A stretch of 52,861 bases of DNA, taken from an uncultured Clostridia bacterium. Lineage in GTDB: Bacteria; Bacillota; Clostridia; Christensenellales; Borkfalkiaceae. Shown here in pieces: positions 35,858 through 43,186 of the stretch. The position numbers and the translations under genes were made by a program. The notes beneath the pieces are model-generated. The model worked only from the letters and a program-made list of their open reading frames with translations. It searched no databases and had not been told where the DNA came from. The stretch covers positions 1-52,861 of the forward strand of contig CALVLV010000013.1 in NCBI GenBank assembly GCA_944341075.1, given 5' to 3'. The stretch's first letter is position 1. Every line of letters starts with the position of its first letter.

Positions 35858-36850
35858 ATGGACGAAAAAATAAAAATCAGTGCTCCAAAATCGGTCTATG
35901 AACTTTTAAAGAAGGACTGTGAAGATTTCAAGATAACTAAACCGGACGGTTCTCCCAACATGAATGCATTTTTGAATGCTGTCGTTTCTGATTTCTATGA
36001 GGAATTTGCGGGTGCGGAAGAAAAATTGCGCGACGATGTCAGAAAAGCTGTCGAAATAGTGCCGGATCGCTATCGGGAGACGGTGTTTTTAAATACATTG
36101 AAGATACTTAATAAAAAGCAGACTGATAGCGAAAATAAACAAAGCAAGGTCTTTGCTTTCAAACCTACAAGGAACACGGAAAAAGCGGTAATATACATAG
36201 AAAATTTGTTGTTGCAGAATGAATCACTCTCCTCGTATTACAGAAGATTGTTTACTGCATATTCGCAGAAGACGAAAAACGAGCGGGAAAAGATACTCTT
36301 CAGGGAAAATTATTCCCTTTTGATGAAAGCTGTTAAAAAGGGAGTAAAGGTCTGCATTTCATTTGCAAACGGGAACGTTATAAAGGGAGCGTCCGTTTAC
36401 TCTATAAGCGCGGCAAAAGAGGAGCTTTTTAATTATGTGCTTTTCTATAACGGCAAACAGAATGTCACGGTAAGACTTGCTTCGGTAAAAACAGTATCTC
36501 TGCTTGCCGAAAGAAGTGAAATTCCCGAAGAAAATGCCGAGTTGTTCAGGCGCCAGGTGGAGTGTGCGCCGCAGTATCCCATGTATAATACAGACAGGGA
36601 ATCTATAAAAGTGCAGCTTACGGAAAAGGGCAAAGAGCTGTTCAAAAAAATTTATCTGTATCGGCCGACGCCCGTCAGCGTAGAAGGCGATATATATACG
36701 TTTAATTGTTCTGCAAACCAGCTTTTATATTACTTTGAACGCTTCGGAGACAGTGCAATCATTCTCTCTCCCAAAAAACTTGGTATTTTTATGCGTAACT
36801 ATTACTATTTTGCCTATAAAAAATATAAGTCGCTTTATAGCAGAGATTGA
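35858..36850 (+). CDS. Ribbon-helix-helix / WYL-domain regulator
   Basis: 330 residues, strong ribosome site (TGGAGGG). Residues 1-55 (KIKISAPKSVYELLKKDC, then PNMNAFLNAVVSDFY) fit a ribbon-helix-helix DNA-binding unit. A helical linker follows to about 165. Residues about 165-235 look like a WYL domain (VKVCISFANG, then KEELFNYVLFYNG and RLASVKTVSLL), an Sm-like fold that senses nucleic acid or other ligands. The last 90 residues form the usual C-terminal extension. RHH-WYL proteins include the WYL1 accessory proteins found beside Cas13d and regulators of phage-defence loci, but no Cas gene is seen here. It most likely binds the paired repeats in the divergent promoter. AT-rich, consistent with the island. 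Confidence 0.7.
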   Translation: MDEKIKISAPKSVYELLKKDCEDFKITKPDGSPNMNAFLNAVVSDFYEEFAGAEEKLRDDVRKAVEIVPDRYRETVFLNTLKILNKKQTDSENKQSKVFAFKPTRNTEKAVIYIENLLLQNESLSSYYRRLFTAYSQKTKNEREKILFRENYSLLMKAVKKGVKVCISFANGNVIKGASVYSISAAKEELFNYVLFYNGKQNVTVRLASVKTVSLLAERSEIPEENAELFRRQVECAPQYPMYNTDRESIKVQLTEKGKELFKKIYLYRPTPVSVEGDIYTFNCSANQLLYYFERFGDSAIILSPKKLGIFMRNYYYFAYKKYKSLYSRD

Positions 36851-36892
36851 ATAACGTAGAAACTCTGCTAACTGGAATCAGTCAGATATTAT

Positions 36893-36930
36893 AAAAACCC
36901 GAACCGTTTAATTTTATCGGTTCGGGTTTT
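36893..36930 (+). terminator. Terminator of the RHH-WYL gene
   Basis: AAAAACCCGAACCG pairs with CGGTTCGGGTTTT over an 11 nt AT loop. Confidence 0.9.
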
Positions 36931-36966
36931 ATAATGTAAAAAAAATTATTTAAAAGGAGAAAGACA

Positions 36967-38091
36967 ATGAGGATTTACACAGAAACTGAACGCAAAAAGA
37001 TTTATGAATTATGGCAAACCAATCAACCTGTAAGCCGTATCACAGAGCTTACAGAAGCATCGCGTAGTACGGTGTATCGGACAATTAAGGGTTACGAACT
37101 TAAAGGGAACAGCGAATCTATTTTACGAAAATACGTTGCTAAACTAGAGACTAAGATAAGAAGGCTTGAACAAAAATTAGAAATTATCAAGCAAGTTGGG
37201 TGTTCGCCCAATGCTCCTTTGCGGGAAAAGTTGGTTGCTCTTGAAACATTGTATGGAAAGTACAGCGTTCATTTGTTGTGCGAAACGATGGAAGTGTCCG
37301 GAGGGACGTTTTATAATCACATATTACGAAATAAGCGCGACAATACGTGGTATGCAAAACAGCGCGAAATACTCCGTGTAGAAATAAAAAGAGTGTATGA
37401 TGATAGTAATCAGGTGTTTGGTGCAGGCAAAATTACAGCTGTACTTAAAGAGCGTGGTTACAATACGTGCGAGGAAACTGTACGGAGACTTATGAAGGAT
37501 ATGGGGCTTGTGAGTATAAGGCAGAGGGCAAAAGCTCTATATGAACAAGAGAAAAGGAGGGTGCCAAATAATGTGTTGAACCAGCAATTTACTGTCAAAA
37601 GACCAAACAGTGTATGGGTGAGCGATGTTACATGTTATAAGTTCGGAAATAAGATATTCTATATATGCGCAATTCTTGACCTGTATGCTCGAAAGGTTGT
37701 AGGATGCAGAGCGGGGTTGAGTAACAGTACCCAACTCGTAAAGAGAACATTTAAGGAAGCGTATGAGAATAGAAAACCTGAAAAGTTGCTTTTGCATACG
37801 GACAGGGGAAGCAATTACAGCTCCTATACATTCAACTCGTATTTAAAATCTATTGCCGTAACGCATTCCTTTTCGCGGGCGTATGTGCCTTATGATAATT
37901 CTGTAATGGAGTCGTTCTTTTCAAACATGAAGAGGGAAGAGTTATACAGGCGCAAATACCGTTCCGAAAGAGAAATACATAAAGCCATAACCGACTATGT
38001 AACCTTTTATAATGATAAGCGCCCGCATATAAGCAACGGGTATAAAACGCCGACAGCAAAAGAAGAGCTGTATTTTAAGAATTTGTCCTGA
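36967..38091 (+). CDS. IS3-family transposase, single-ORF form
   Basis: 374 residues. N-terminal helix-turn-helix (about 1-45), a leucine-rich coiled coil (about 55-75), an HTH_21-like region (about 120-185: VYDDSNQVFGAGKITAVL) and a C-terminal integrase core with the DDE triad in VWVSDVTCYK, LLHTDRGSNYSS and MESFFSNMKREEL. Most IS3 members make this product by -1 frameshifting between orfA and orfB; here it is one uninterrupted frame. It has a good ribosome site (AAAAGGAGA). Clear terminal inverted repeats were not found; TGAGACA at 38089-38095 and TGTCTCA at 38160-38166 are possible remnants. It may be a passenger of the island rather than the enzyme that integrated it. Confidence 0.88.
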   Translation: MRIYTETERKKIYELWQTNQPVSRITELTEASRSTVYRTIKGYELKGNSESILRKYVAKLETKIRRLEQKLEIIKQVGCSPNAPLREKLVALETLYGKYSVHLLCETMEVSGGTFYNHILRNKRDNTWYAKQREILRVEIKRVYDDSNQVFGAGKITAVLKERGYNTCEETVRRLMKDMGLVSIRQRAKALYEQEKRRVPNNVLNQQFTVKRPNSVWVSDVTCYKFGNKIFYICAILDLYARKVVGCRAGLSNSTQLVKRTFKEAYENRKPEKLLLHTDRGSNYSSYTFNSYLKSIAVTHSFSRAYVPYDNSVMESFFSNMKREELYRRKYRSEREIHKAITDYVTFYNDKRPHISNGYKTPTAKEELYFKNLS

Positions 38092-38230
38092 GACAGGGGG
38101 TTCAGATTGTAAGGATTTTTACTTTTACTTTTCGGTTTGAAGGTTTTTTCAAAACTGCTGTCTCAATGCCTCATTTTGAAAAGTAGCAAAAATGAGGTTT
38201 AATCACGTAAAACAAGCTCAAAAATTGCAT

Positions 38231-38290
38231 AAAAAAAGAATCACCTTAACGACTGTCCCAACTTAGGGGTTAAGATTGTTAAGGTGATTC
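38231..38290 (-). terminator. Current terminator of tRNA-Thr (island-derived)
   Basis: On the minus strand GAATCACCTTAAC pairs with GTTAAGGTGATTC (13 bp, 27 nt loop) and a seven-T run follows. It starts three bases after the encoded CCA and replaces the displaced original at 33975-34018. Confidence 0.8.
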
Positions 38291-38292
38291 AG

Positions 38293-38314
38293 ATGGAGCT
38301 ACTGGCCGGATTCG
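38293..38314 (-). repeat. attR-like repeat inside tRNA-Thr
   Basis: Direct repeat of 34016-34037; covers the T-loop, T-stem 3' arm, acceptor 3' arm and CCA. Confidence 0.75.
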
Positions 38315-38369
38315 AACCGGCGACCTGCTGATTACGAATCAGCTGCTCTACCAGCTGAGCCACAGTAGC
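38294..38369 (-). tRNA. tRNA-Thr(CGU)
   Basis: A complete 76 nt cloverleaf on the minus strand. Acceptor arms GCTACTG/CAGTAGC, D-stem GCTC/GAGC, anticodon arm GCTGA-TTCGTAA-TCAGC with anticodon CGT (reads ACG, Thr), T-arm GCCGG-TTCGAAT-CCGGC, discriminator T and encoded CCA. It is the integration site of the 4.3 kb island. Confidence 0.93.
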
Positions 38370-38391
38370 ATTTTCTTTAGCTGACCTAAAT

Positions 38392-38419
38392 ATTATAACA
38401 TATTTTTATTATTTTGCAA
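38392..38419 (-). promoter_or_regulatory. Promoter of tRNA-Thr
   Basis: On the minus strand TTGCAA (38414-38419), 16 bp spacer, TATAAT (38392-38397), about 23 bp upstream of the mature 5' end. Confidence 0.6.
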
Positions 38420-38473
38420 GCATTTTAGTGTGTACGGCCACATATTTTTTGCTCAATGTAAGTAAAATACGGT

Positions 38474-39163
38474 ATGTTGCTATCCAGGCGTTTTTACGGC
38501 GTTTCAAGGCTGTGTTGTTGTGTGCTGTCCGTGATAATCATTTTGCTTTGCGCGGGGCTTTCGTCGTCATGCGCGCAGGCATACGGCGCTGTCAGGTTGC
38601 GGGTAAAATGTTATATGGCATATTGCACCGCATCTCCCGATGGGGAGGGTAATTGTGATATAGGAACCGCCGTGCGCGCATATGGAGGTGCCGGCTATAA
38701 CTTCAGTTACGATGGAACAGATTACGTTGCGGTTGGTTGTTTTATGCTCAAAGGTGAGGCGCAGGACTTTGTTCAAAAGCTGGATGTCGTCGGCTTTTCT
38801 GCAGACGTAAAGGAGCTTTCGGAACACAGGTTTGAACTTTATAATTATTCTGCGGCTCAGAACGCCGAGGGCTATACGGAAACCTTGAAACAACTGTATG
38901 AACTTATTCGGGAGCTGTGCGGTATAGCCGAGGCGCTCGATTACCGCGGAGGAGAAGGGGAGGCGCGCAGTCGGCTTGTAGTGATCGCACAGGATATGTC
39001 TGCATTGCTTGCCGAAAATGAAGGCAATTGCTTCACGCCGCCACTTGCCCGCCTCTCCGTGCTTGCCGCCGACTGTGCGTACAGGCGGTTGCTCTACGCG
39101 CGAGACGTCCGCTATCTGCAGATGGGCGTGGCGGATGTGCTTTTCAATACACGGCTGACATAG
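38474..39163 (+). CDS. Secreted SPOR-like protein
   Basis: 229 residues. A signal peptide spans residues 1-35 (RRFYGVSR, a hydrophobic core rich in Cys/Leu/Ile, then SSSCAQA with probable cleavage after AQA). The next 80 residues resemble a SPOR fold (RVKCYMAYCT, then DYVAVGCFMLKGEAQDFVQKL and VGFSADVKEL), a module that binds denuded peptidoglycan glycan at division or spore septa. The C-terminal half (about 120-229) is an unrecognised helical domain. There is no obvious ribosome site before ATG 38474, so the exact start is uncertain. The neighbouring convergent murG also concerns cell wall. Confidence 0.55.
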   Translation: MLLSRRFYGVSRLCCCVLSVIIILLCAGLSSSCAQAYGAVRLRVKCYMAYCTASPDGEGNCDIGTAVRAYGGAGYNFSYDGTDYVAVGCFMLKGEAQDFVQKLDVVGFSADVKELSEHRFELYNYSAAQNAEGYTETLKQLYELIRELCGIAEALDYRGGEGEARSRLVVIAQDMSALLAENEGNCFTPPLARLSVLAADCAYRRLLYARDVRYLQMGVADVLFNTRLT

Positions 39164-39235
39164 CCGAGTGCTAGGGGAAGTAGGCAGCCGTAAAATAATC
39201 AATTAAATCAATTTAATAACAAAGGGTCTGTAATA

Positions 39236-39269
39236 TAAAATTCCCCGTATTTTTTTGCGGGGAATTTTA
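39236..39269. terminator. Bidirectional terminator
   Basis: TAAAATTCCCCG pairs with CGGGGAATTTTA over a T-rich loop, between the SPOR-like gene and convergent murG. Confidence 0.85.
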
Positions 39270-39299
39270 GTGCAATTTACATATTTTATTTATTTTTAA

Positions 39300-39318
39300 A
39301 GTACTATGTGTAACATAA
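39300..39318 (+). repeat. 19 bp dyad-containing motif, copy 2
   Basis: Identical to 25108-25126. Here it lies between two convergent genes, 26 bp from the end of murG, so a promoter-operator role is less obvious. Confidence 0.6.
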
Positions 39319-39343
39319 AAGTAGAAAATAAAGGCATTTTTTG

Positions 39344-40393
39344 TTATACGGCACCGTGAATTGCAATGCGCTCTATCTCTGCCTCTATGCGTCTGTTTCC
39401 GCTTTTTATCGGGTAATTCATCAAATTTTTCCTTAAGGCGGTGTCGGCGGTAAGCGCAAAAAGCTCTTTTATAAGCCTTTCGGGCGAAAGCTCGTTTTCG
39501 TGCAGCACGCGGCACACCCCGGCGCGTTCAAAGTATTGCGCGTTCTTTACCTGGTCGCCGCGTGTCGCTCTGTTTTCAAGCGGAATAAAAAGGGTGGGGA
39601 TGCTGTTTGCCAGAAGTTCGAACGCGGAATTGGAACCGGCCCTTGCCACGGCAAAATCTGCACAGGCATACACGGCTCCCATGTCGGGGGTGTACTCTAT
39701 CTGCCTGTAGCCCTCTATGCGTGCGCCCTGCACGTTCCCCTTTCCGCAGATGTGAAGAAGGTTATATTCTTTGCATATCTGCGGCGCCGCCGCGCGCACA
39801 GCGCCATTTATGGTGCGCGATCCGCTTCCGCCGCCGAAAACTATCACTGTCTGCCGCGCGTCCAGCCCGAATTTCTCCATTGCGCGCAGTCTGCTGGTCT
39901 TATATGCCCCTTTTCTTATTGGCGGGCCCGCATATACGCCACGCTTGAACTTTTCTGCCGTTTCAGGGAACGAGGTCAGAGTAACGCAGGCAAAGCGCGA
40001 AATTATTTTGTTGGCTAGTCCCGCGCTCAGGTCTGATTCATGTGCAACGACGGGTATTTTCAGCCGCTTTGCCGCCAGTGCGGGCGGGAGGGAGGCATAG
40101 CCGCCCTTGCAGAACAGCAGGCACGGCTTTTCGCGGCGTAAAATGGCCTCGGCCTCAGCTACCGATTTTTTCAGTCTGCAGGGCAGGGTCAAATTTCCGA
40201 TTATTTTCCCGCGCACAAATTTTGGCGCGCAGAACATGTGGAATTTATAATTTTCTGCCTTTATAACGGAGTATTCTATTCCGTCCGTCCCCATATATTC
40301 AACTGAGTACCGCCCTTCCAGCTCGTTCATTATTGCCACGTTTGGTATAACGTGCCCGGCGCTTCCGCCGCCGCAGAACATGATCTTTTTCAT
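39344..40393 (-). CDS. murG: MurG N-acetylglucosaminyltransferase
   Basis: 349 residues, a GT-B enzyme. The N-terminal glycine-rich loop GGGSAGHVIPN (about 8-18) binds the lipid I diphosphate; VAHESDLSAG is the second conserved block; VFGGGSGSRTIN and a later AGSNSAFELL with LFIPLENRATRGDQ bind UDP-GlcNAc. It adds GlcNAc to lipid I to make lipid II on the inner face of the membrane. The gene usually sits in the division/cell-wall cluster; here it stands alone, which suggests either a relocated or a second copy. Some sporulating clostridia keep stand-alone murG paralogues, so the dcw copy should be sought elsewhere in the genome. Confidence 0.9.
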   Translation of the reverse strand: MKKIMFCGGGSAGHVIPNVAIMNELEGRYSVEYMGTDGIEYSVIKAENYKFHMFCAPKFVRGKIIGNLTLPCRLKKSVAEAEAILRREKPCLLFCKGGYASLPPALAAKRLKIPVVAHESDLSAGLANKIISRFACVTLTSFPETAEKFKRGVYAGPPIRKGAYKTSRLRAMEKFGLDARQTVIVFGGGSGSRTINGAVRAAAPQICKEYNLLHICGKGNVQGARIEGYRQIEYTPDMGAVYACADFAVARAGSNSAFELLANSIPTLFIPLENRATRGDQVKNAQYFERAGVCRVLHENELSPERLIKELFALTADTALRKNLMNYPIKSGNRRIEAEIERIAIHGAV

Positions 40394-40515
40394 ATGATTA
40401 GTTTATTTAATTGCGTGCAATAATATGAGGGGTATTCCGCTGCAAAAAAACATATTTTAAGCGGATAGCTGTCTGCCGCGGTTAGTTGACAGTCGGGCCG
40501 CAAGGTGGTAAAATA

Positions 40516-40872
40516 ATGTACGATATGAAACCGGTTTACATTGTTGCAATAGCAGTGGGGTCGCTTATTCTTCTGCTGCTTATAATATGCTTTTATGTTA
40601 TCGCCAAGCGGCGTAAGCAGGAAGAGGAACTGCGTGCCGAACAGGAGGCCGTGTATTCCGATCCCGCACTTGCCAAAATGGAGTACGATACCGCCGCATA
40701 CGATATAACCCCGCGCCCTGCCGTTCCTGCAGAAGAAAAGCAGGTAACTATCGAAGATGTGATAGAAGAGGGGAGGGCCGAAAATGGCGACGCCTCGCTT
40801 TCAAAGGACGCGTTCGGCAAGCCTGATGACGGAATGGAGGAAATTTCGGGGCACTACGAACCTGAGGAATAA
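40516..40872 (+). CDS. Small single-pass membrane protein
   Basis: 118 residues from ATG 40516, preceded by AAGGTGG. One membrane helix (about residues 6-27: YIVAIAVGSLILLLLIICFYVI) is followed by a basic stop-transfer KRRKQ and an acidic, Glu/Asp-rich soluble part of about 85 residues without a recognised domain. Topology is probably N-out, C-in. It is followed after 3-9 nt by the PAP2 phosphatase, so the two are co-transcribed. TTGACA (40486-40491) and TAAAAT (40509-40514) with 17 bp spacing overlap the ribosome site and would place the transcript start after this ATG, so they are probably coincidental. Function unknown. Confidence 0.65.
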   Translation: MYDMKPVYIVAIAVGSLILLLLIICFYVIAKRRKQEEELRAEQEAVYSDPALAKMEYDTAAYDITPRPAVPAEEKQVTIEDVIEEGRAENGDASLSKDAFGKPDDGMEEISGHYEPEE

Positions 40873-40875
40873 GCT

Positions 40876-41526
40876 TTGATAATGGAAATTGAAATACTCA
40901 ACCGCGTGCACGAAATTTTTCATTCGCAGGTCTGGCTGAACTATGCAATGAAATATATCTCCATGCTGGCGGCGGGCGGCGCCATAAGCATAGCGCTGTG
41001 CGCCGTTCTGCTTGTATTCAAAAAGACCCGCCGCTGCGGCCTTGCGCTTGCCGTTGCGCTCATTCTGGACGTTCTTGTTGTAAACGTAATACTCAAAAAT
41101 GCCGTCGGAAGGGAGCGCCCGTGGACGCATGAAGAGCTGTACTGGGCGCAGGATTTTTATGCGCAATACGGCATAGAGCTTTCGCAAGATTATTGTTTTC
41201 CCTCGGGGCACACGGCCGTCACATTCTGTGCAGCGGCAGTGCTTGTCATATTCTACCGCGCCAAGGCCATACCGGCGGTGATTCTCGCCGCGCTCATAGG
41301 GCTTTCGCGCATCTACCTCGGCGAACACTACGTTACCGACGTGGCGGCGGGGCTGGTGATAGGCACGCTGTGCGGTATAGCGGGCTACTATATTTATAAG
41401 CTCATTGAAAAGCGCGTACGCGGCTGGTATTCCGTCAACAGATACCGCATAAAGGCGCGCGCTTTCCGCACCCGTCTGCCCGCAACATACCGCAAAAAAT
41501 CGGCGTTTTTCAACCTCTTTATATAA
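40876..41526 (+). CDS. PAP2-family membrane phosphatase
   Basis: 216 residues with about five or six membrane helices. The three-part phosphatidic acid phosphatase signature is complete: KNAVGRERPW, then FPSGHTAV and SRIYLGEHYVTDV, with the catalytic His pair. Such enzymes dephosphorylate lipid phosphates, including undecaprenyl pyrophosphate recycled during wall synthesis (BcrC-like), or phosphatidylglycerol phosphate. Start choice: TTG 40876 has GAGG at a good distance, while ATG 40882 is two codons later with poorer spacing; either is possible. The basic C-terminal tail of about 40 residues is cytosolic. The proximity of murG suggests a wall-lipid role. Confidence 0.85.
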   Translation: MIMEIEILNRVHEIFHSQVWLNYAMKYISMLAAGGAISIALCAVLLVFKKTRRCGLALAVALILDVLVVNVILKNAVGRERPWTHEELYWAQDFYAQYGIELSQDYCFPSGHTAVTFCAAAVLVIFYRAKAIPAVILAALIGLSRIYLGEHYVTDVAAGLVIGTLCGIAGYYIYKLIEKRVRGWYSVNRYRIKARAFRTRLPATYRKKSAFFNLFI

Positions 41527-41533
41527 AATATGT

Positions 41534-41565
41534 AAAAAGCCGGCACCGCTTTGGTGTCGGCTTTT
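41534..41565. terminator. Bidirectional terminator
   Basis: AAAAAGCCGGCACC pairs with GGTGTCGGCTTTT (one G-U) around GCTTT, between the PAP2 gene and the convergent lipoprotein gene. Confidence 0.85.
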
Positions 41566-41593
41566 ATATGTGGCGGCGTGTTGTTCTGCTGTT

Positions 41594-42004
41594 TCAGCTT
41601 TCAAAACGCATTATCAGCTGTCTGCCTGCAAGCGGGTACGAAAAGGTGAATTTTCCGTTTTCTATCTTCACTTTGCCGTTGTAATTCACCCCCAAAAATC
41701 CCGCTTCGGCGCTCAGTTCGCCCGTCTTTTCGTCGTACTCGTATGTGCAGGTATAGCTTTTAGGCTCTTCGCCCCTGTACTTATAGCTCAACTCCATATT
41801 CTCTTTGTCGGTGAGCGTCACGCGGATGTAGTCGAACCTTTCCAAAATGTCCTGCCCGCCGTATTCGGCGAGCGTGCACTCGTAGCGGGTGATGTACGGG
41901 TCGGTCAGTTCCTTCAGCGAGCTCTGTGTGTCTATTCCGCAGCCGCAGAGCGCGGCGCAGGCGGCGGCAAGCGCCGCCGCGGCAAACCATTTCAATTTAA
42001 CCAT
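41594..42004 (-). CDS. Small lipoprotein
   Basis: 136 residues from ATG 42004; the frame stays open to 42073 but lacks a better start. The signal peptide (MVKLKWFAAAALAAACAALCG) ends in the lipobox LCGC, so Cys22 would be lipidated and the protein held on the outer face of the membrane. The mature part is a small beta-rich domain with alternating charged and aromatic residues (YITRYECTLAEYGGQDIL, and a GKFTFSYP strand near the end) that I do not recognise. It is downstream of fba on the same strand but separated by that gene's opposite-facing order, so it is likely a separate unit. Confidence 0.7.
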   Translation of the reverse strand: MVKLKWFAAAALAAACAALCGCGIDTQSSLKELTDPYITRYECTLAEYGGQDILERFDYIRVTLTDKENMELSYKYRGEEPKSYTCTYEYDEKTGELSAEAGFLGVNYNGKVKIENGKFTFSYPLAGRQLIMRFES

Positions 42005-42077
42005 GCAGGCAGTATGTGCATTTGCGGCACAATTAATCGTCACGGGCGCGCTCCGCGGGAAAAATGCGTACAAAAAC

Positions 42078-42097
42078 GGCGGGGCCGCGGCCCCGCC
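42078..42097 (-). terminator. Terminator of fba
   Basis: A perfect 20 bp palindrome (GGCGGGGCCG and its complement) followed on the minus strand by CGTTTTTG, 21 bp after the fba stop codon. Confidence 0.8.
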
Positions 42098-42118
42098 TGT
42101 AAGTTGTTGAGTTTTGTT

Positions 42119-42985
42119 TTACGCCTTGCCTATGCAGCCGAAGATCTCCATCTTTTCTTTAACGGTATCTTTTATGGCCTGTGCGCCGGGCGCAAGCAGT
42201 TTGCGGGGGTCGAAGCCCTTGCCTGCAAGGTCTTTGCCCTCTTCGATATACTTTCTCGTTGCGGCTGCAAATGCAAGCTGGCACTCGGTATTTACGTTTA
42301 TCTTTGCCACGCCGAGGGAGATGGCCTTTTTGATCTGGTCGGTGGGGATACCCGTGCCGCCGTGAAGAACGAGGGGCATGTCGCCCACTTTTTCTTTTAC
42401 GGCTGCAAGCGTTTCAAACGAAAGGCCGGGCCAGTCTGCAGGGTACTTGCCGTGTATGTTGCCTATGCCTGCGGCCAGCATGGTAACGCCAAGGTCGGCT
42501 ATCTTTTTGCACTCTTCGGGGTCTGCACATTCGCCCTTGCCTATAACGCCGTCCTCTTCGCCGCCTATGGCGCCCACTTCGGCCTCAAGGCTCATGCCCT
42601 TTTCGGTGCATACCTTAACAAGTTCCTTTGTCTTTTCTATATTTTCTTCAATGGGGAAGTGCGAGCCGTCGAACATGATGGAGGAGAAGCCTGCCTCTAT
42701 GCACTTGTAGCAGCCCTCGTAAGTGCCGTGGTCAAGGTGCAGCGCAACGGGAACGGTTATCTTCATCTCTTCTATCATGGCCTTTACCATGGCGGCAACC
42801 GTCTTAAAGCCCGTCATGTATTTGCCGGCGCCTTCGGAAACGCCGAGAATGACGGGAGCGTTGAGTTCCTGCGCGGTGGCAAGTATGCTCTTTGTCCATT
42901 CAAGGTTGTTTATGTTGAACTGGCCGACTGCGTATTTGCCGTCTCTTGCCTTTTCAAGCATCTCTTTTGCCGAAACTAATCCCAT
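42119..42985 (-). CDS. fba: Class II fructose-bisphosphate aldolase
   Basis: 288 residues, the usual length. HLDHGT (about residues 83-88) supplies the catalytic Asp and a zinc-binding His; FDGSHFP, AEVGAIGGEED, and LVLHGGTGIP carry further zinc and phosphate-binding residues; KINVNTECQ closes the barrel. It splits fructose 1,6-bisphosphate to the two triose phosphates in glycolysis, and the zinc dependence separates it from class I enzymes. The ribosome site GGAGGTATATA is excellent. Tagatose-bisphosphate aldolases are close relatives, but nothing near it indicates sugar-specific use. gap, the next glycolytic enzyme, lies 1.4 kb away in its own unit. Confidence 0.93.
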   Translation of the reverse strand: MGLVSAKEMLEKARDGKYAVGQFNINNLEWTKSILATAQELNAPVILGVSEGAGKYMTGFKTVAAMVKAMIEEMKITVPVALHLDHGTYEGCYKCIEAGFSSIMFDGSHFPIEENIEKTKELVKVCTEKGMSLEAEVGAIGGEEDGVIGKGECADPEECKKIADLGVTMLAAGIGNIHGKYPADWPGLSFETLAAVKEKVGDMPLVLHGGTGIPTDQIKKAISLGVAKINVNTECQLAFAAATRKYIEEGKDLAGKGFDPRKLLAPGAQAIKDTVKEKMEIFGCIGKA

Positions 42986-43044
42986 TATATACCTCCGGAA
43001 GTTGCGGGCGGTTTTCAGCCCGTATTAAATTTTTTACCTTACCC

Positions 43045-43073
43045 ATTATAATCTATTGCGGCACAAAATTCAA
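43045..43073 (-). promoter_or_regulatory. Promoter of fba
   Basis: On the minus strand TTGAAT (43068-43073), 17 bp spacer, TATAAT (43045-43050), 60 bp before the start codon. Confidence 0.75.
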
Positions 43074-43114
43074 GTGCATTTGATAAATTTGTTATAAAAA
43101 TAGCTAAAAACGAT

Positions 43115-43142
43115 TTGACTGCCGCAATAATGGGTATATAAT
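43115..43142 (+). promoter_or_regulatory. Promoter of the M29 aminopeptidase gene
   Basis: TTGACT (43115-43120), 16 bp spacer, TATAAT (43137-43142), 44 bp before the start codon. Confidence 0.8.
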
Positions 43143-43186
43143 CTGTGAATGATACTAAAAATTTATAAAGGAGCTGTTTTTTCAGT

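Larger units (their letters stand above)
34016..38314. mobile_element. 4.3 kb genomic island integrated at tRNA-Thr(CGU)
   Basis: The segment is bounded by 22 bp direct repeats of the tRNA-Thr 3' end. The right repeat completes a functional tRNA gene; the left one is a displaced fragment followed by what looks like the original tRNA terminator. Cargo: an FtsH-like AAA+ protein without a protease site, a divergent RHH-WYL regulator, and an IS3-type transposase. Base composition is visibly AT-richer than the flanks. No tyrosine or serine recombinase is present, so the island is either a defective remnant or mobilised by an enzyme encoded elsewhere. Confidence 0.7.

Noticed and set aside
38084-38278. 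Terminal inverted repeats of the IS3-type element
   Set aside because: TGTCC...GGGG...AGATTG occurs at 38084 and 38254, but both are in the same orientation and on the same side of the transposase, so they do not define element ends.
40486-40514. Promoter TTGACA-17-TAAAAT for the small membrane protein
   Set aside because: It overlaps the ribosome site and would start transcription after the chosen ATG; kept only as a note.
41570-42979. 469-codon plus-strand open frame
   Set aside because: It runs antisense across the lipoprotein gene, a terminator palindrome and all of fba. GC-rich codon bias keeps the antisense frame open.
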